Part shown: in pieces, positions 1-9,983 of the stretch
How positions within the stretch are numbered: the stretch's first letter is position 1
Layout of the letters: every line of letters starts with the position of its first letter
Assembly (NCBI GenBank): GCA_001953115.1
Contig: LSSL01006964.1
Span: forward strand, 1 to 21,451
Length of the DNA stretch: 21,451 nt
Direction: 5' to 3'
DNA from: Smittium mucronatum
Lineage: Eukaryota; Kickxellomycota; Harpellomycetes; Harpellales; Legeriomycetaceae
Made by a program: the position numbers and the translations under genes
Notes under the pieces: model-generated
The model's database searches: none
Told to the model about the DNA's origin: nothing
Seen by the model: only the letters and a program-made list of their open reading frames with translations

Positions 1-85
1 CAGAAACTCTTTCCACAGTCAAATTATCAAATCCGGTTGTTAGTGCCTTAATTTCATCTAGTATTTCAGCAATTTAGTCTGACAT
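1..85 (-). pseudogene. Possible N-terminal fragment of a gene or retroelement Gag-like ORF, cut by the window edge and interrupted by a stop
   Basis: Read on the minus strand, an ATG at 85-83 is followed by two codons, an in-frame TAA (76-74), and then 24 open codons running off the window. The readable part includes IAEILDEIKALTTGFDNL, an amphipathic, coiled-coil-like sequence. Composition and codon choice look more like coding DNA than the flanking AT-rich sequence. A CAA-to-TAA change would explain the stop, so this could be a decayed gene or transposon ORF. It could also be an internal exon whose true upstream junction I have missed. I do not recognise the family; short coiled-coil N-termini of this type occur in retrotransposon Gag proteins and in many other proteins. 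Confidence 0.3.
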
Positions 86-1489
86 CTTAAAGAAAATAGC
101 TTGGGATATTTAAAATATTTAAAATAAAGAAAATCTATATAATTATTTGGTAGGTTAACTTTGCGAAAGAAAAAAATGAAGAGGATACCATAATACCGTA
201 CTTTCAGTATTATGGAAAAAAAAACTTTATAGTTTTATTGGCTTTGGAAGCTAGATTTTTTTATCCAATAAAAGATGTTAAAACTTAATATGAACACCCC
301 CAGGAAGTATAATATAAACAAAAAGATAGATATTATATCAATAGATACAATTAATATTTTACAAATAATTTCTCAAATTATGTTACTTTCTGTCCAAAAT
401 TTGGATAATTTTTTATGAAAAAATAAAAATAAAGTATGGGATTATTTTCCAATTATATAAACCTGTTTTACACCTTTTTAATTAAGATTCAAAATTTTTG
501 GTAATAAATTTTCAAAATTTGGACATATTTTGATAAAAAAATTAATTTTATAAGTGGGGGGTTATTTATCGATAGTATAAATTTTTTTTAAATTATTCAC
601 AAAAAAATTCAAGAAGTTTGAAATTTACTGTAAAAAATTATTATAGGTCACTATAAATAAATAAAACTTCTATTGCGAGATTATTTTCAAGTACTATACA
701 GTTTTTTACGCCCATTAAATCTAAATTTAAGAAACTATGCTCTCACTTATAAAAAAAAATGTAACATTTATACAATAAAATTGCGTGATTTTAAATATAA
801 TCTTTTTGCCAATCAATAATAAAAACAATTAAAATAATTAAAATTCGCTTGATCAATATTTACTATCACGAAATAATGAAAAGCGATATTGTCATTTTTT
901 TTATTAATATCTGAATTTGTGACTATTTTATACACATGAATACAATTAAAATTTCATATTAACATTAAAATTTTTATTAATTATAGAATCTTTATAGAAT
1001 AATTTAGTTATATTATTTTTAATATAAATAATTTTCATCTCTTATACGTTTTAAAATATGATTCATGCAATTATTTATATCACTTTATTTATAATTAAAA
1101 AATTTTATTTTATCAATATATATAATTATCTATATACTAATTATTTTTTATTCATAATTCATTCCAAAGAATTATCATCAAATAATTTTTCTTTTTACTA
1201 AAATTTTTTCACTTCAATCGGATGAAAAGTCACAACTATCGCCTTTTTATTATTTATTTTCTTTTAAATCAATTAAATAAACAATCAAATATATTTCTAA
1301 CTACGATAATTTTCTTGGGGATTCATTTGAGAATTTTTTTCCAATTCATCTCAGAATAGTATATATACTCAACAATATAACCAAATTCCAGATATTTCTT
1401 CATATATTGGAAAAAAAACTATAAATATTGAAATAAATATAGCTAAATTTGAATTGAACAAATTATACAAAAATTTATTTTAGATTTTT
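86..1489. other. Gene-free AT-rich stretch
   Basis: No sustained reading frame on either strand; stops are frequent in all frames. The DNA is dominated by A/T runs. The only structure I can point to is a short inverted repeat at 188-215 with 9-bp arms. The piggyBac-like relic may extend into the right end of this stretch, but I cannot recognise its N-terminal part there. Confidence 0.6.
188..215. repeat. Perfect 9-bp inverted repeat (hairpin)
   Basis: CCATAATAC at 188-196 and its complement GTATTATGG at 207-215, separated by 10 nt. It stands in non-coding AT-rich DNA about 100 bp from the edge ORF. The function is unknown, and a chance match is possible in such AT-rich sequence. Confidence 0.4.
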
Positions 1490-2880
1490 GGATATTTCAC
1501 CATACAAAATTCCTAACCTGTTTCTTACAGATGAAAAATTCGATGAGATTTTAAATTTTTCTAATAACTACTCCTATTTAAAATTAAAAGAAAATTTTTT
1601 TAAAAAAAAACTAAAGAATTTTAAATATTTTTAGCTATAAATATTTTATGCCGATTAAAAAGTTGCCATCTTATATGGATTATTGGAGTACATTAAAAAA
1701 CTCCATGATCATTTTATTCCGGATCTTATGAGCTCGAAAAGATTTGGATATATTTTATCGAATTAAATGTATCAGATTACTATAATATAAATCTCAAAAT
1801 TTCATCTTTAAGAAAAATAGCAAAAAATTAATTATTTTATCAAGTGATTTTAAGAAAAACTTCATAAAAATTACAATACATCCCAAATTATCTCAGTCAT
1901 ATATCTAAGATTAAATCCAGAGAGAGAAGTTTGATAAAGCTATATATGCATTTAAAACCAACCGATAGAGGTTTTAAGGATTTGTTTTCTTTCTGAAAAA
2001 TCGGGATATTTTTTGGAGTTTCGAAATTTATCAAGAGAAAATTGATAAAAAGTCTGTTAATGTTTTAGATTTTAAAGTATCATCTTTTGAAATATCCGAT
2101 ATAAAATCCAAAAAAAATAAAAAATCTAAGGATAAAATTTTTAATTATGCTCCCCTCATGATTTATTTATAAAAAAATAAATAAATTTTAAGAATGCGGA
2201 GCTGTTAAAATAATTCAAAAAATTTATTTAAATTTTTGAAAAATCCCAACATCGATAGAAATTAATGGGACTTGTTTTGATCTAAATAGGGAATGTTAAT
2301 TACTAAAATGATTTATTTCAAAAAGGTCCATAAAATTTCAAATTATCACAATACTAGGATTAAATATTTAACCAAGAGAGCGCAATTTGATGGAAAAAAA
2401 AAAGAAGTTACATCACCTTAGACGGTTATTATTATAATTATTGTAATAGATTAGTTGATAGGCCGAGTCAAAGAAAATTATTTTACGAAATTGATCTAAA
2501 AATTCACAAATGACGACACTGATTTTCTTTCAATTTTATCGATCTGACTATTTTCAATTCTTAAATTATATTTAGCCAAACACAAAAAACTACACGTAAT
2601 TTTTTTCAAATAATAAAAAAATTAAAATGAAGGAATTTAGGCTTGATATATCTGGTGAACTTTGTTATGATAAACTAACTAAAATTAATCAATGGTATCT
2701 TTTAGGGCATCAAAAATAAAAAATAACAATATATACAATATATATTACATAAGAATGTCAAATTACAATCATCTGCCTATAAAAAGAAAAGAAAATTATG
2801 TGGGTTATCTGTTTCCAGAAATTAAAAAACACGAAAAGTATAGACCTGCAACATATGCAAAACTAATTTTTGTATGAATT
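1490..2880 (+). pseudogene. Decayed piggyBac-type (DDE_Tnp_1_7) transposase
   Basis: Pieces in different forward frames follow the order of a piggyBac transposase. At 1648-1700 is SYMDYWSTLKN. Then, frameshifted, at 1701-1760 is FIPDLMSSKRFGYILSN, matching the YWS...P..MS..RF..IL block. At about 1862-1920 is YNTSQIISVIYL, where intact members have a S-[IV]-D-E-S motif with the first catalytic Asp; here Asp is replaced by Ile. At 1912-2034 is LIKLYMHLKPTDRGFK, matching the YMP.KP..RGFK block. At 2403-2558 is YYYNYCNRLVDR followed by FSFNFIDLTIFNS, matching YN..MGGVDR.DQ and the ..F..LLD.AIVNA block. At 2760-2877 is HLPIKRKENY..., resembling the start of the Cys-rich C-terminal domain with its cysteines lost. 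Many in-frame stops (TGA where Trp is expected near 2511) and frameshifts show it is dead. Ends and terminal repeats were not located. Confidence 0.72.
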
Positions 2881-2980
2881 CTCTTTATATAATGTAATTT
2901 ATTTATAATATTCAAATAATAGGAAAAAATAAAATAAAAATAACAATAAAAGGAAAAAATAATTAAATTTTCACCACACT

Positions 2981-3031
2981 CCCATTTGTATCCCTAGCGG
3001 CTCCATAACCACTGGGCGTTGGTTCAAGGGT
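2981..3031 (+). repeat. GC-rich dispersed repeat, copy 1
   Basis: A GC-rich block in strongly AT-rich DNA. The 40 bases ending in GGTTCAAGGG match the reverse complement of 21343-21382 at about 34 of 40 positions by hand; most differences are transitions. Both copies share the cores CGGCTCC, CCACTGGGC and TTGGTTCAAGGG. It starts about 100 bp beyond the piggyBac relic, so it could be part of that element's end, or an independent SINE-like family. GGTTCAAGG resembles a tRNA B-box, but I could not fold a cloverleaf. Confidence 0.6.
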
Positions 3032-3035
3032 ATTT

Positions 3036-5361
3036 TTTGTATGAAAGAGAATAAAAAATACTTGAAAAAATTCTTTAAGTCAAAGATGTTTCCACTATTA
3101 ATATTACTATATTTTATGTTGGCCAGAATATTCTAGATTTCGGAAAAACGCTTTATAAAATGTAAAAAATCATTGAATCTGCAGAAAGTTTTAAGCTAAC
3201 TGCTAATATAATGGCATCTTTTTAGGTAAATAGTTTTACTCTGATATTACAACCTGAAACTTTTATGTTTATAATAACCGTTTTTTTTATGAAATATAGT
3301 CAATAATATAAGAAATTCCAAAAAAAAAACACCATTTAATTGTTATTTTTTCCTATTTGCTCGAAAAATAAATTTCCGATTCTTTTTATTGAAATATTTC
3401 GACTCTAAAATATCATTAAACGAATAGTTTTATAGTAAAAATGGGGTTTATTTGTATCCAGTTGATTTAACTTGATTGGTTTTTTAGATTTATAGCTTAT
3501 ATTATGATTCTAATTGATAGGATTAAATAAAATATATGTTTTTGAGGTTAATAAATAGCATAAAAAAATATTTAGATTGTTAATTAATAATTTAAATCTT
3601 GTTAGTTATTTGAATTTTATTTTAATAAAATATTACCAATAAGATAACTTCAAAATTTTTTTTTTTTTGCAATTTATATCCTAGTTGTAGATAGATATTA
3701 TAGATTTATATTCATCTATAAATCTATAAATTTTATAATTTTATTAAAGACAGAGGTATTGGATAGGGATTATCTTTATATTTAATATGTAAATAATCAG
3801 AATTGGACTCAATAGTGATTTTAATAAATATTGAAAATTAGGAATTGTATAAATAAATGTATTTGAATTCTAATTTTGTTATAAAAATATCCACCGCTTT
3901 TATATCTATTAATAAAATCTTGTAAACTTACGACTAAAACCACCGAAATCCAAATTTTCAAATAAAATTTTATTAGAGGGTCAAAAATCATTAAAAATTT
4001 TGTAAATATAATTCCATTCGTTTTTTTACTAACAGGGATGCTTTAATTAAACCAGAAGTATGGATTTCGGGTTTTGCATATTTGATAATGGTAAGATGTG
4101 GTATCAAAAAATTATATAATCGAAATTTATTCTAAATAAGCTAAATTCTCAATTAAATAAAGCAAAATAGACTTATTTAAATATCAAGATAGGCTAAAAT
4201 TGACAATTTTAGGTTTATTATATTCTATTACCTTTTCCAGACAAAAAATCATGATATTATGGCGATTATGACGTAAAGGTATTCAATTAAGCTTATAAAT
4301 TATCAAAATTAAGATGATAAGGGTAATTTTCAGTATTTTTTTGTATAATACCATATGATTATTTGAAGAATTTCAATTTGGCTTTTTAGGTATATTTTTT
4401 TAATATAAAAGCACCGATAACGTTAATTTTCACCTTTTGGCAAATAAAAAAGTTTCAAAAGCCAAAAGAAAAAAGATGCATCATAAATAAGACAATCAAG
4501 GAGTTTTGGAAGAGAAACATAAAAAATCAAAATTAATTAGTTAATATAAACAATGATATTCAACTATATTATAGTGATTTTCAGATTTTTTTATATTTTT
4601 TTGTTTTTCGTAAGATTATTTAATTAAAATGGGTGCATTTTTCACATCATGTTCAAAAGAAAGATATAAAATAGGTTTCATTTTATAAATATTTTTTGAA
4701 AAAAACAAAAATAGTATATATGTTTATTTTATTTAAAAACCAGCTAATGATATAGCTATAAAAGCTTATTCTACACCTTTTTATACTCATTTTATCGTCA
4801 AAAAGTGATTCAGAAATGAATATTCTTACACTTTCGTAAGTGTAGTAATACGTTAAAATTCGAATTTTTATTTACTGTTCACCTCAAATTAAGATTTTCT
4901 TATTTTTTTTTTGTATCACGGAGATTTTTTGCAGAATAACTTAATAAAAATCATTCAAAAAAAATATCAAAAAGAGAAATAGAAAAAAAAAGAAGATACT
5001 ACCCTAATTACAGTGCGATTATCTGCTCTTGACTGATTGTATAACTATGAGAATTACTTACAGTATGGGAGATGGCAGACACCATCTGTAGCATATTAAA
5101 GTATATTTATAACCGAGTTTACAATCATTATAGAATTAAGTACTTTGATCACGATTTTTTTTTTTTGAAAACATCGAGATAATATTTAATTCTTAATTAT
5201 AACAGGATTAATAAAAATAGGGTACAGCCCAACAGTAAGATATATTTTCTATATCTTCCTATAAACAACAGTTTAATACCGAGATATACCAGACTGTTGA
5301 ATTCTGGGCCATTCCATCGAATATTTAGCAGAAATTGCTAAAAAGATATATTGATCATGAT
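3036..5361. other. Gene-free AT-rich stretch
   Basis: No convincing gene. Small open fragments exist, for example a forward frame near 4036-4133 reading LIKPEVWISGFAYLIMVRCG, but none has a supported start, intron pattern or recognisable family. It contains poly(T) at about 3656-3668, an 11-bp hairpin at 3700-3727, and a partly self-complementary tract around 5070-5087 (AGATGG...CCATCT). Confidence 0.55.
3700..3727. repeat. Perfect 11-bp inverted repeat (hairpin)
   Basis: ATAGATTTATA (3700-3710) and its complement TATAAATCTAT (3717-3727), with a 6-nt loop TTCATC. It lies in intergenic DNA and is not followed by a gene. Confidence 0.45.
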
Positions 5362-5612
5362 TTGAGATGTCCCTCTTCTATAATTTCTGTCTTTCAGATC
5401 GTTGTGTGCCGCCATCATTATTACCGACCAAGAATGGCGCAATAATTTTTACGGGTTTTTTATATTTTACCTTTAAAAGTGCACTAATTAAGAACCCAAA
5501 CCACAGAAAAATATTTGATTTTTGGGAGAAAAAAATAATATTAATATAGTCTTTTTCACATAACCGTAGAATTGAAAATAAAATTATAATCGATATAGTA
5601 TATTTTTCATCA
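5362..5612 (-). other. Open frame without ATG, about 83 codons; doubtful
   Basis: The minus strand is open from a TAA near 5612 to a TAG at about 5362. The C-terminal part reads KPVKIIAPFLVGNNDGGT, more GC-rich than the surroundings. It has no ATG at its head. The opposite strand is also open for 60 codons (5367-5549), including RCVPPSLLPTKNGAIIF. Two open strands over the same 180 bp suggest a recently inserted or duplicated GC-richer segment, for example repeat-derived, rather than a normal gene. I recognise no family. Confidence 0.2.
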
Positions 5613-6808
5613 AATTATTTCCAAATTTAAACCTTTTTTGACAAATGGCACAATGTTATTATTGTTGGCAAATAAAATATCTTGAATGATAATATGAATT
5701 ACAATCGTGATTTTATCTTTGATAACATTTCAGGAACCCAATTAATAAATAAATCACCAGATAAAAAATAGATTTTTATTCAACTCTCAAAAAAACTTTT
5801 AGCTTATTACTCACCCATTTAGTTGAATTATTAAAAAAAATAATAGTTTTAATGTTATATAGAATAAAAGAGCATGCGTTTTTGGCATAAAAAAAATAAA
5901 TTTTTGAACGAATTGTGCTGCTAGCGATTTTTTACTACAAAAAACCCTCCAATCAATTCTAAAAATCTTAATGTTCATCACTTAAAATAGTCGAGTGTAG
6001 TTTTTATCAAAATTGATCAAAAAAACCTTCTTAAACTCTTTTTCACCAAGGACTATGATTATAAAGTGATAAAATCCAAAGTTTTAATGTCCATCGAAAG
6101 AAATTCTCTAAAGCATCACTACATAATAGCTACTAGTTTTTTTATATTTAAAGCATAAATTTTCATTGCGATAAAATGGAAAAATCCGATAATGTATAAT
6201 TTTTATTAAATCACATTCCATTTTTTTCATTCTTTAATCCATAGAATCTTTATGCTTGGATTTCTTCAAAAAACTCATTCAATGTTTAATCGCATTATTT
6301 CGGTTTGAAAACATCCTAATTTTTTAGAGCAGCTTTTTTTTGAAGAATCTGTTAATATATAATTAGCTGTTTTAATTTGTTGGGGTAATAAGCAGTTGCA
6401 CTTGAAACAGTTTTCATCTTAGTAGACCTTTAGTTCTAGCCGAGTTTACAGCACTAATTAGACTCTTGATTATTTTTTTTACAAAGCACTGACAAAAAAT
6501 AATATTGAAGATGGAGAAATTTTTTGGCTAACTCAATATAAAACACTCTTGTTGATTAATAATGAGATTTTAATAAAAATACAAATAGAAAATATAGTTA
6601 TAAACACTTTTTAGTTGAAGCTAAAGTAAAGTTTTTTGTGATGGTTAGCCACAATCATGGAGGCGGAAAAATATTACAATTATAATTCTGTTACTAAGCT
6701 ATTAATAATCTATTATATGATAATTCAATTAGTTGTGATTGAAAATAAAATTTTCTTTGAAAAAATTAATTTTTTTAGGAAATAATCTTGCCCCTGAAAA
6801 GCTCCATG
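5613..6808. other. Gene-free AT-rich stretch
   Basis: Stops are dense in all six frames apart from a minus-strand run of about 45 codons near 6412-6532 that ends in TGA and has no recognisable similarity. I see no tRNA, no long repeat and no splice-compatible exon chain. Confidence 0.5.
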
Positions 6809-6989
6809 TATAAAATTATTAAGCATTCCGGAACTTTAATTACAAAGCAAACTTTCTATTGGGAAAAATAATAATTTTATAACGGCATATATGTGCCTCC
6901 ATTTTTATTGGTTTGATGTCGATTATATTGTATTTTAGCCAATGTTTTATTCAGTTTAAAAAAAGTCTATTCTTGACAAAGAATATCCC
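6809..6989 (+). repeat. Dispersed ~180-bp repeat, copy 1
   Basis: Collinear with 18618-18792 in the same orientation. Shared blocks in order: TATAAAATTATT, AATTACAAA, TTCTATTGG, TCCATTTTTATTGG, TAGCCAATGTTTTA, AGTCT and AAAGAAT, with similar spacing. The two longest shared blocks (14 bp each) both contain CCAAT or its complement ATTGG. The rest is diverged, so this is an old repeat. I find no coding potential and no obvious terminal repeats. Confidence 0.65.
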
Positions 6990-6996
6990 ATATTGC

Positions 6997-7059
6997 ATGA
7001 GATTCGTGTATGTTACAATAAAATCCCGCGATACAAAAAAAAAAGTATGAGATTCGTGT
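6997..7059 (+). repeat. 13-bp direct repeat flanking a 37-bp poly(A)-bearing segment
   Basis: ATGAGATTCGTGT occurs at 6997-7009 and again, exactly, at 7047-7059. Between them lie 37 bp containing AATCCCGCGATAC followed by ten A residues just before the second copy. Direct repeats of 7-20 bp with a poly(A) tail next to the 3' copy are the signature of target-primed (LINE-machinery) insertion of an RNA copy, so this may be a severely 5'-truncated retroposon. It is too short to name a source. Confidence 0.45.
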
Positions 7060-7616
7060 CTAAAACAACCCTTGGTCTATTGCCACCACCCAATTCACCG
7101 CATAAAAAATTATCCATGAATAATATGTGTGGCCCAAAAAAGAAGTAAATGTTCTTATTTATTATGAGCATTTGTAACTAATGCGATCAGTTTATTGGCT
7201 CACATGATCAACTTTTATTGGTTACCATGCCCGAATGAAATAAATTTAAATCGGTAGATATCTAAGTTCCTTAATTTCTACCTCCCCCCAAAATTTGTTT
7301 ACCTCGCTATCTCTCAAAGCTCTCTACTCGTTTCGATTTGACACTATTTATGGAAATACTTTTACCAAATACCAAATTTAACCTATAGAATTTAATTACA
7401 TCAAAGATAAAGGGCTGAACCTGAGTAGTGCGGTTATTGGACTATAAAGAGGTTACGCAATAAAGTCTACTAGGAGGTAAAGAGATGATATATAAACCAA
7501 AATAACCAAGTGTAGCTTTTAATAGTATTCGATTTCTCATTGTATTCTAAACAGTATATTATCCCAAGCTTGAAGAATTATAATATTTGTAGTAATATTG
7601 CAACTTTATCTTTGAA
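7060..7616. other. Upstream region of the GST gene
   Basis: A minus-strand ORF of about 52 codons (7171 down to about 7014, including GELGGGNRPRVVLDTN) has no recognisable family and is not called as a gene. The last 300 bp before the GST start are less AT-extreme and include CT-rich tracts (7280-7330) and an ATATAAA-like sequence near 7490. The latter is a possible core promoter element, but I cannot place a transcription start. Confidence 0.4.
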
Positions 7617-8285
7617 ATGACTTACAATCCTTTGAAGACCACTCTGTTTAGAAATAGGGTTTGCCCTTTTGTGCAGAGGGTATCTATAGCCCTCGAAGAA
7701 ACCAAAATGAATTACGATACGTTCGATATAGACCCCAAGAACAAACCTGATTGGTACAAAACAATAAATCCCCAGCTTAAAGTCCCTGCATTGCGATTGC
7801 CTAATGGAACTAGCCTCGTAGAATCCGCCTTGATCGTCGATTACATTTCTGAGGTTCATCCAGAGGCTTTTTTGTATCCTTTAAATCCCCTAGATAAGTA
7901 TAAGGTTCGTTTATTTGGAGTTCAGGTTACTGAAAAGTTGGTGCCTCTGACTTACCGAATATTAACTGTGGATGATGGTGCACCAAGTGTAGAACATCGA
8001 GAAAAAGTTTTAGATATTTTAAAATTGGCTAATGATAAATTGAATGAAAATTCAAACGAAGGACCTTACTTTCTTGGAGAACAGTACTCAGTAGCCGATT
8101 TGTTACTTTCTACTTTTGCTTACCGTACTGAAATATTTTCCAAACTGCGTGGAGATACTTTTGAAAATATTAAAGGTCTTGAAAGGTACTATGTTTGGAA
8201 GGAGGCTGTATCAAACAGGCCCAGTTTCATAAAAACAATCGCCCCTTTCGAAGTCTTCAAGGAGGCTTATGAAGGTTCTAAGTAA
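7617..8285 (+). CDS. Omega-like glutathione S-transferase
   Basis: Intact intronless ORF of 222 residues, a normal length for a cytosolic GST. The N-terminal thioredoxin fold (about residues 7-82) carries RNRVCPFVQRV, with Cys16 in the CPF position typical of the omega, DHAR and CLIC groups. This predicts a cysteine-type GST with thioltransferase or dehydroascorbate reductase activity rather than Tyr/Ser-type conjugation. KVPAL gives the conserved Val56-cis-Pro57, and Glu69-Ser70 the glutathione gamma-glutamyl contact. The helical C-terminal domain (about 90-215) contains GPYFLGEQYSVADLLLS with the Ser158-x-x-Asp161 N-capping box. No signal peptide is visible, so it is probably cytosolic. The first ATG follows stops in frame. 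An AATAAA lies 104 bp past the stop (8389-8394). The next gene is convergent. The subclass is inferred from motifs; substrate is unknown. Confidence 0.9.
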   Translation: MTYNPLKTTLFRNRVCPFVQRVSIALEETKMNYDTFDIDPKNKPDWYKTINPQLKVPALRLPNGTSLVESALIVDYISEVHPEAFLYPLNPLDKYKVRLFGVQVTEKLVPLTYRILTVDDGAPSVEHREKVLDILKLANDKLNENSNEGPYFLGEQYSVADLLLSTFAYRTEIFSKLRGDTFENIKGLERYYVWKEAVSNRPSFIKTIAPFEVFKEAYEGSK

Positions 8286-8388
8286 TAGTAGTTCTATTTG
8301 ATCTTATTTCAATCTCTTTCCACTGAATTTTTTTATTATCTATGCTCATTTTTATTTTCACTGTTGATTTATGGTTATATTGAAATGT

Positions 8389-8394
8389 AATAAA
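8389..8394 (+). terminator. Likely polyadenylation signal of the GST gene
   Basis: AATAAA 104 bp after the GST stop codon, in an AT-rich 3' flank and before the convergent gene's stop at 8504. Confidence 0.4.
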
Positions 8395-8503
8395 TATTTA
8401 CTAAACTTACAAAATAATTTTACTAAACAATTATTATTGCATATTAAGAGAGCTTTTTAATTGTGTTTTTAGCTTTTAAAAAAATAAGAATATTTTCCAA
8501 TAT

Positions 8504-9983
8504 CTATTCAATATTGTCCCACATTATTGGTGAATTTATAAGTTCAACCACATCAAGGCCGCTTTTTTCCTCTAATTTTTGACCTTGTAGGCCGATAGCC
8601 TTACTCCACGGGTTAGAGTTTTCTATATTAATATAAGATCTTTGTTTTTTATCGTCTATAGATATGGAGAAATCCAAGATTTTGGATTTCTCGATTATCC
8701 TTTCAAATGAGCTATTGCTACAGGGTGGATTATCTGAGATTTTTGAGTTTATGAATGGGCCTGGAAAAGAAAAATTAGAATTTTGGCTTGAGCTCTTTGA
8801 AAACAATTTCTTTAGCTCTTCAACATCTTTGTTACAATCAACTTGAAACTGTTCATCGAAGGGCTCAAGGACCATATTATTAAATTCATAATCACGAAAT
8901 TTAGAATTTGATTTAATAAAAATGTTCCCAAGACCTTCATTAGATAGTATGGTACTTCTGGTCGATAAAGCGCTTCCCAACTTAGGCACACCTTTTTCCA
9001 GAGAAGAAGATATCTGCCTGGCAAATATGTTTTTTTGTTTGATATCAACGAAAGTCCATGTATCATGACATATATCATTATTATTGGGAGTAATGAAACT
9101 ATTTCTATTATTATTGATTGAGGAGCTAAAATTTAAGTCTTTCAAATCAATGTGCTTATTTTTGTAAGTAGACTCAAGCTCTTTTTCTATATTGTGTGTT
9201 ACTCTATCGCCCAACCCATCATTTGATAAATCGGGGTTGAAATCATCTATGAATAAGTCTTCAATATCGCAATTTCCGACGGAGGAATGGTTTTCTTTTT
9301 TTCTTAATGTCGAAAAACGTTCTGGTACTAAATAATTTTCCAATTTTTTTGTTTTTATTTTTTTGGAGTTTGAAGAACCTTGACTTTGAATTCGGGGCCT
9401 TTTGCATCCGGTGCACTTGTTGCTACCATCCTCACTGATTTTTATATCGAAATTTTGGTAGTAAGTATTAAAATTCTAGGCAATAAGAATAGGATTAATG
9501 GGCTTATCTAGTGACTTTTTAATTGATTTAACAAACCTTGAATTTTGGGGTTAGAAATTCTTTTTGGTCATTAATGATTATTTTTTCAAATTCATTATTT
9601 AATATTGTGTATTTTGAGGCAACAGAAAATTTTTTCGTCGCTAAGGTGTTGGGAAGAAGGGAATATCTGACGCCTGGGTATTTTTGATAGGAAAAAAATC
9701 ATCTTAAATGAAATAGGAAAAGGTGTTAGTATTTGAAGGTGTACTCTCGTTTGATTCAAGTAAAATGTCTCGATTCATGGTCTTTGAATGTGACTTCATT
9801 TTAGAAATTTGCTCACCAGTTTTTGATATTCTAGTAATTTATTATAATGATATCAATTTAATTAAGTAAAAAGTAAAGTTTTTGAAATTTTTTAAAGGTG
9901 TTTTAGGATAAACTATGTAACTTAGCGTATGGGATAATTGAAGAAACATCGTTGTCTATGATGCTAGATAGTCTCTTTTTCAT
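8504..9983 (-). CDS. Unrecognised four-exon gene; low-complexity, possibly nuclear protein
   Basis: Proposed exons on the minus strand: 9983-9922 (ATG), 9830-9745, 9673-9537 and 9475-8504, giving about 418 residues. The last exon is firm (324 codons open). It extends upstream of a TTG at 9343 through NKCTGCKRPRIQSQG to an acceptor CCTAG at 9480-9476. The 61-nt intron with GTTTGT donor then joins in phase to ...EFLTPKFK. A perfect TACTAAC branch sequence sits at 9731-9725 in the second intron. The first two exons and their donors (GTTACA, GTACAC) are tentative. The protein is Asn/Ser-rich with a Cys116-x-x-Cys119 pair, a basic SKKIKTKK stretch (possible NLS) and acidic segments. I see no enzyme domain and do not recognise the family. 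Its tail faces the GST gene, 218 bp away. Confidence 0.6.
8667..8692. repeat. Perfect 11-bp inverted repeat inside the coding exon
   Basis: GAGAAATCCAA (8667-8677) and TTGGATTTCTC (8682-8692) around a 4-nt loop, within the terminal exon of the unrecognised minus-strand gene (encoding EKSKILDFSI). A strong mRNA hairpin would form on either strand. It may be chance. Confidence 0.4.
9725..9731 (-). promoter_or_regulatory. Consensus TACTAAC branch-point sequence
   Basis: The minus strand reads TACTAAC, identical to the yeast branch-site consensus, in the proposed intron 9744-9674 of the unrecognised gene. The nearest downstream AG is a weak AAG (9703). Using it gives a different frame that reads DFFPIKNTQASDIPFFPTP before a stop. 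Using the CCCAG ending at 9674 keeps the frame of the following exon. Confidence 0.5.

Noticed and set aside
2692..2877. 61-codon ORF as a free-standing small gene
   Set aside because: Its second half aligns by order with the C-terminal domain of the piggyBac relic, so it is part of the fossil.
2992..3031. tRNA gene suggested by GGTTCAAGG
   Set aside because: No acceptor stem, D-arm or anticodon arm could be paired around it in either copy.
6412..6532. Minus-strand run of about 45 codons (IIKSLISAVNSARTKGLLR)
   Set aside because: Too short, no start, no similarity recognised; expected by chance at this composition.
7578..7859. 93-codon minus-strand ORF
   Set aside because: Shadow of the GST gene in the opposite strand.
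8664..9078. 60-codon plus ORF and 88-codon minus ORF
   Set aside because: Other-frame shadows of the terminal exon of the minus-strand gene 8504-9983.
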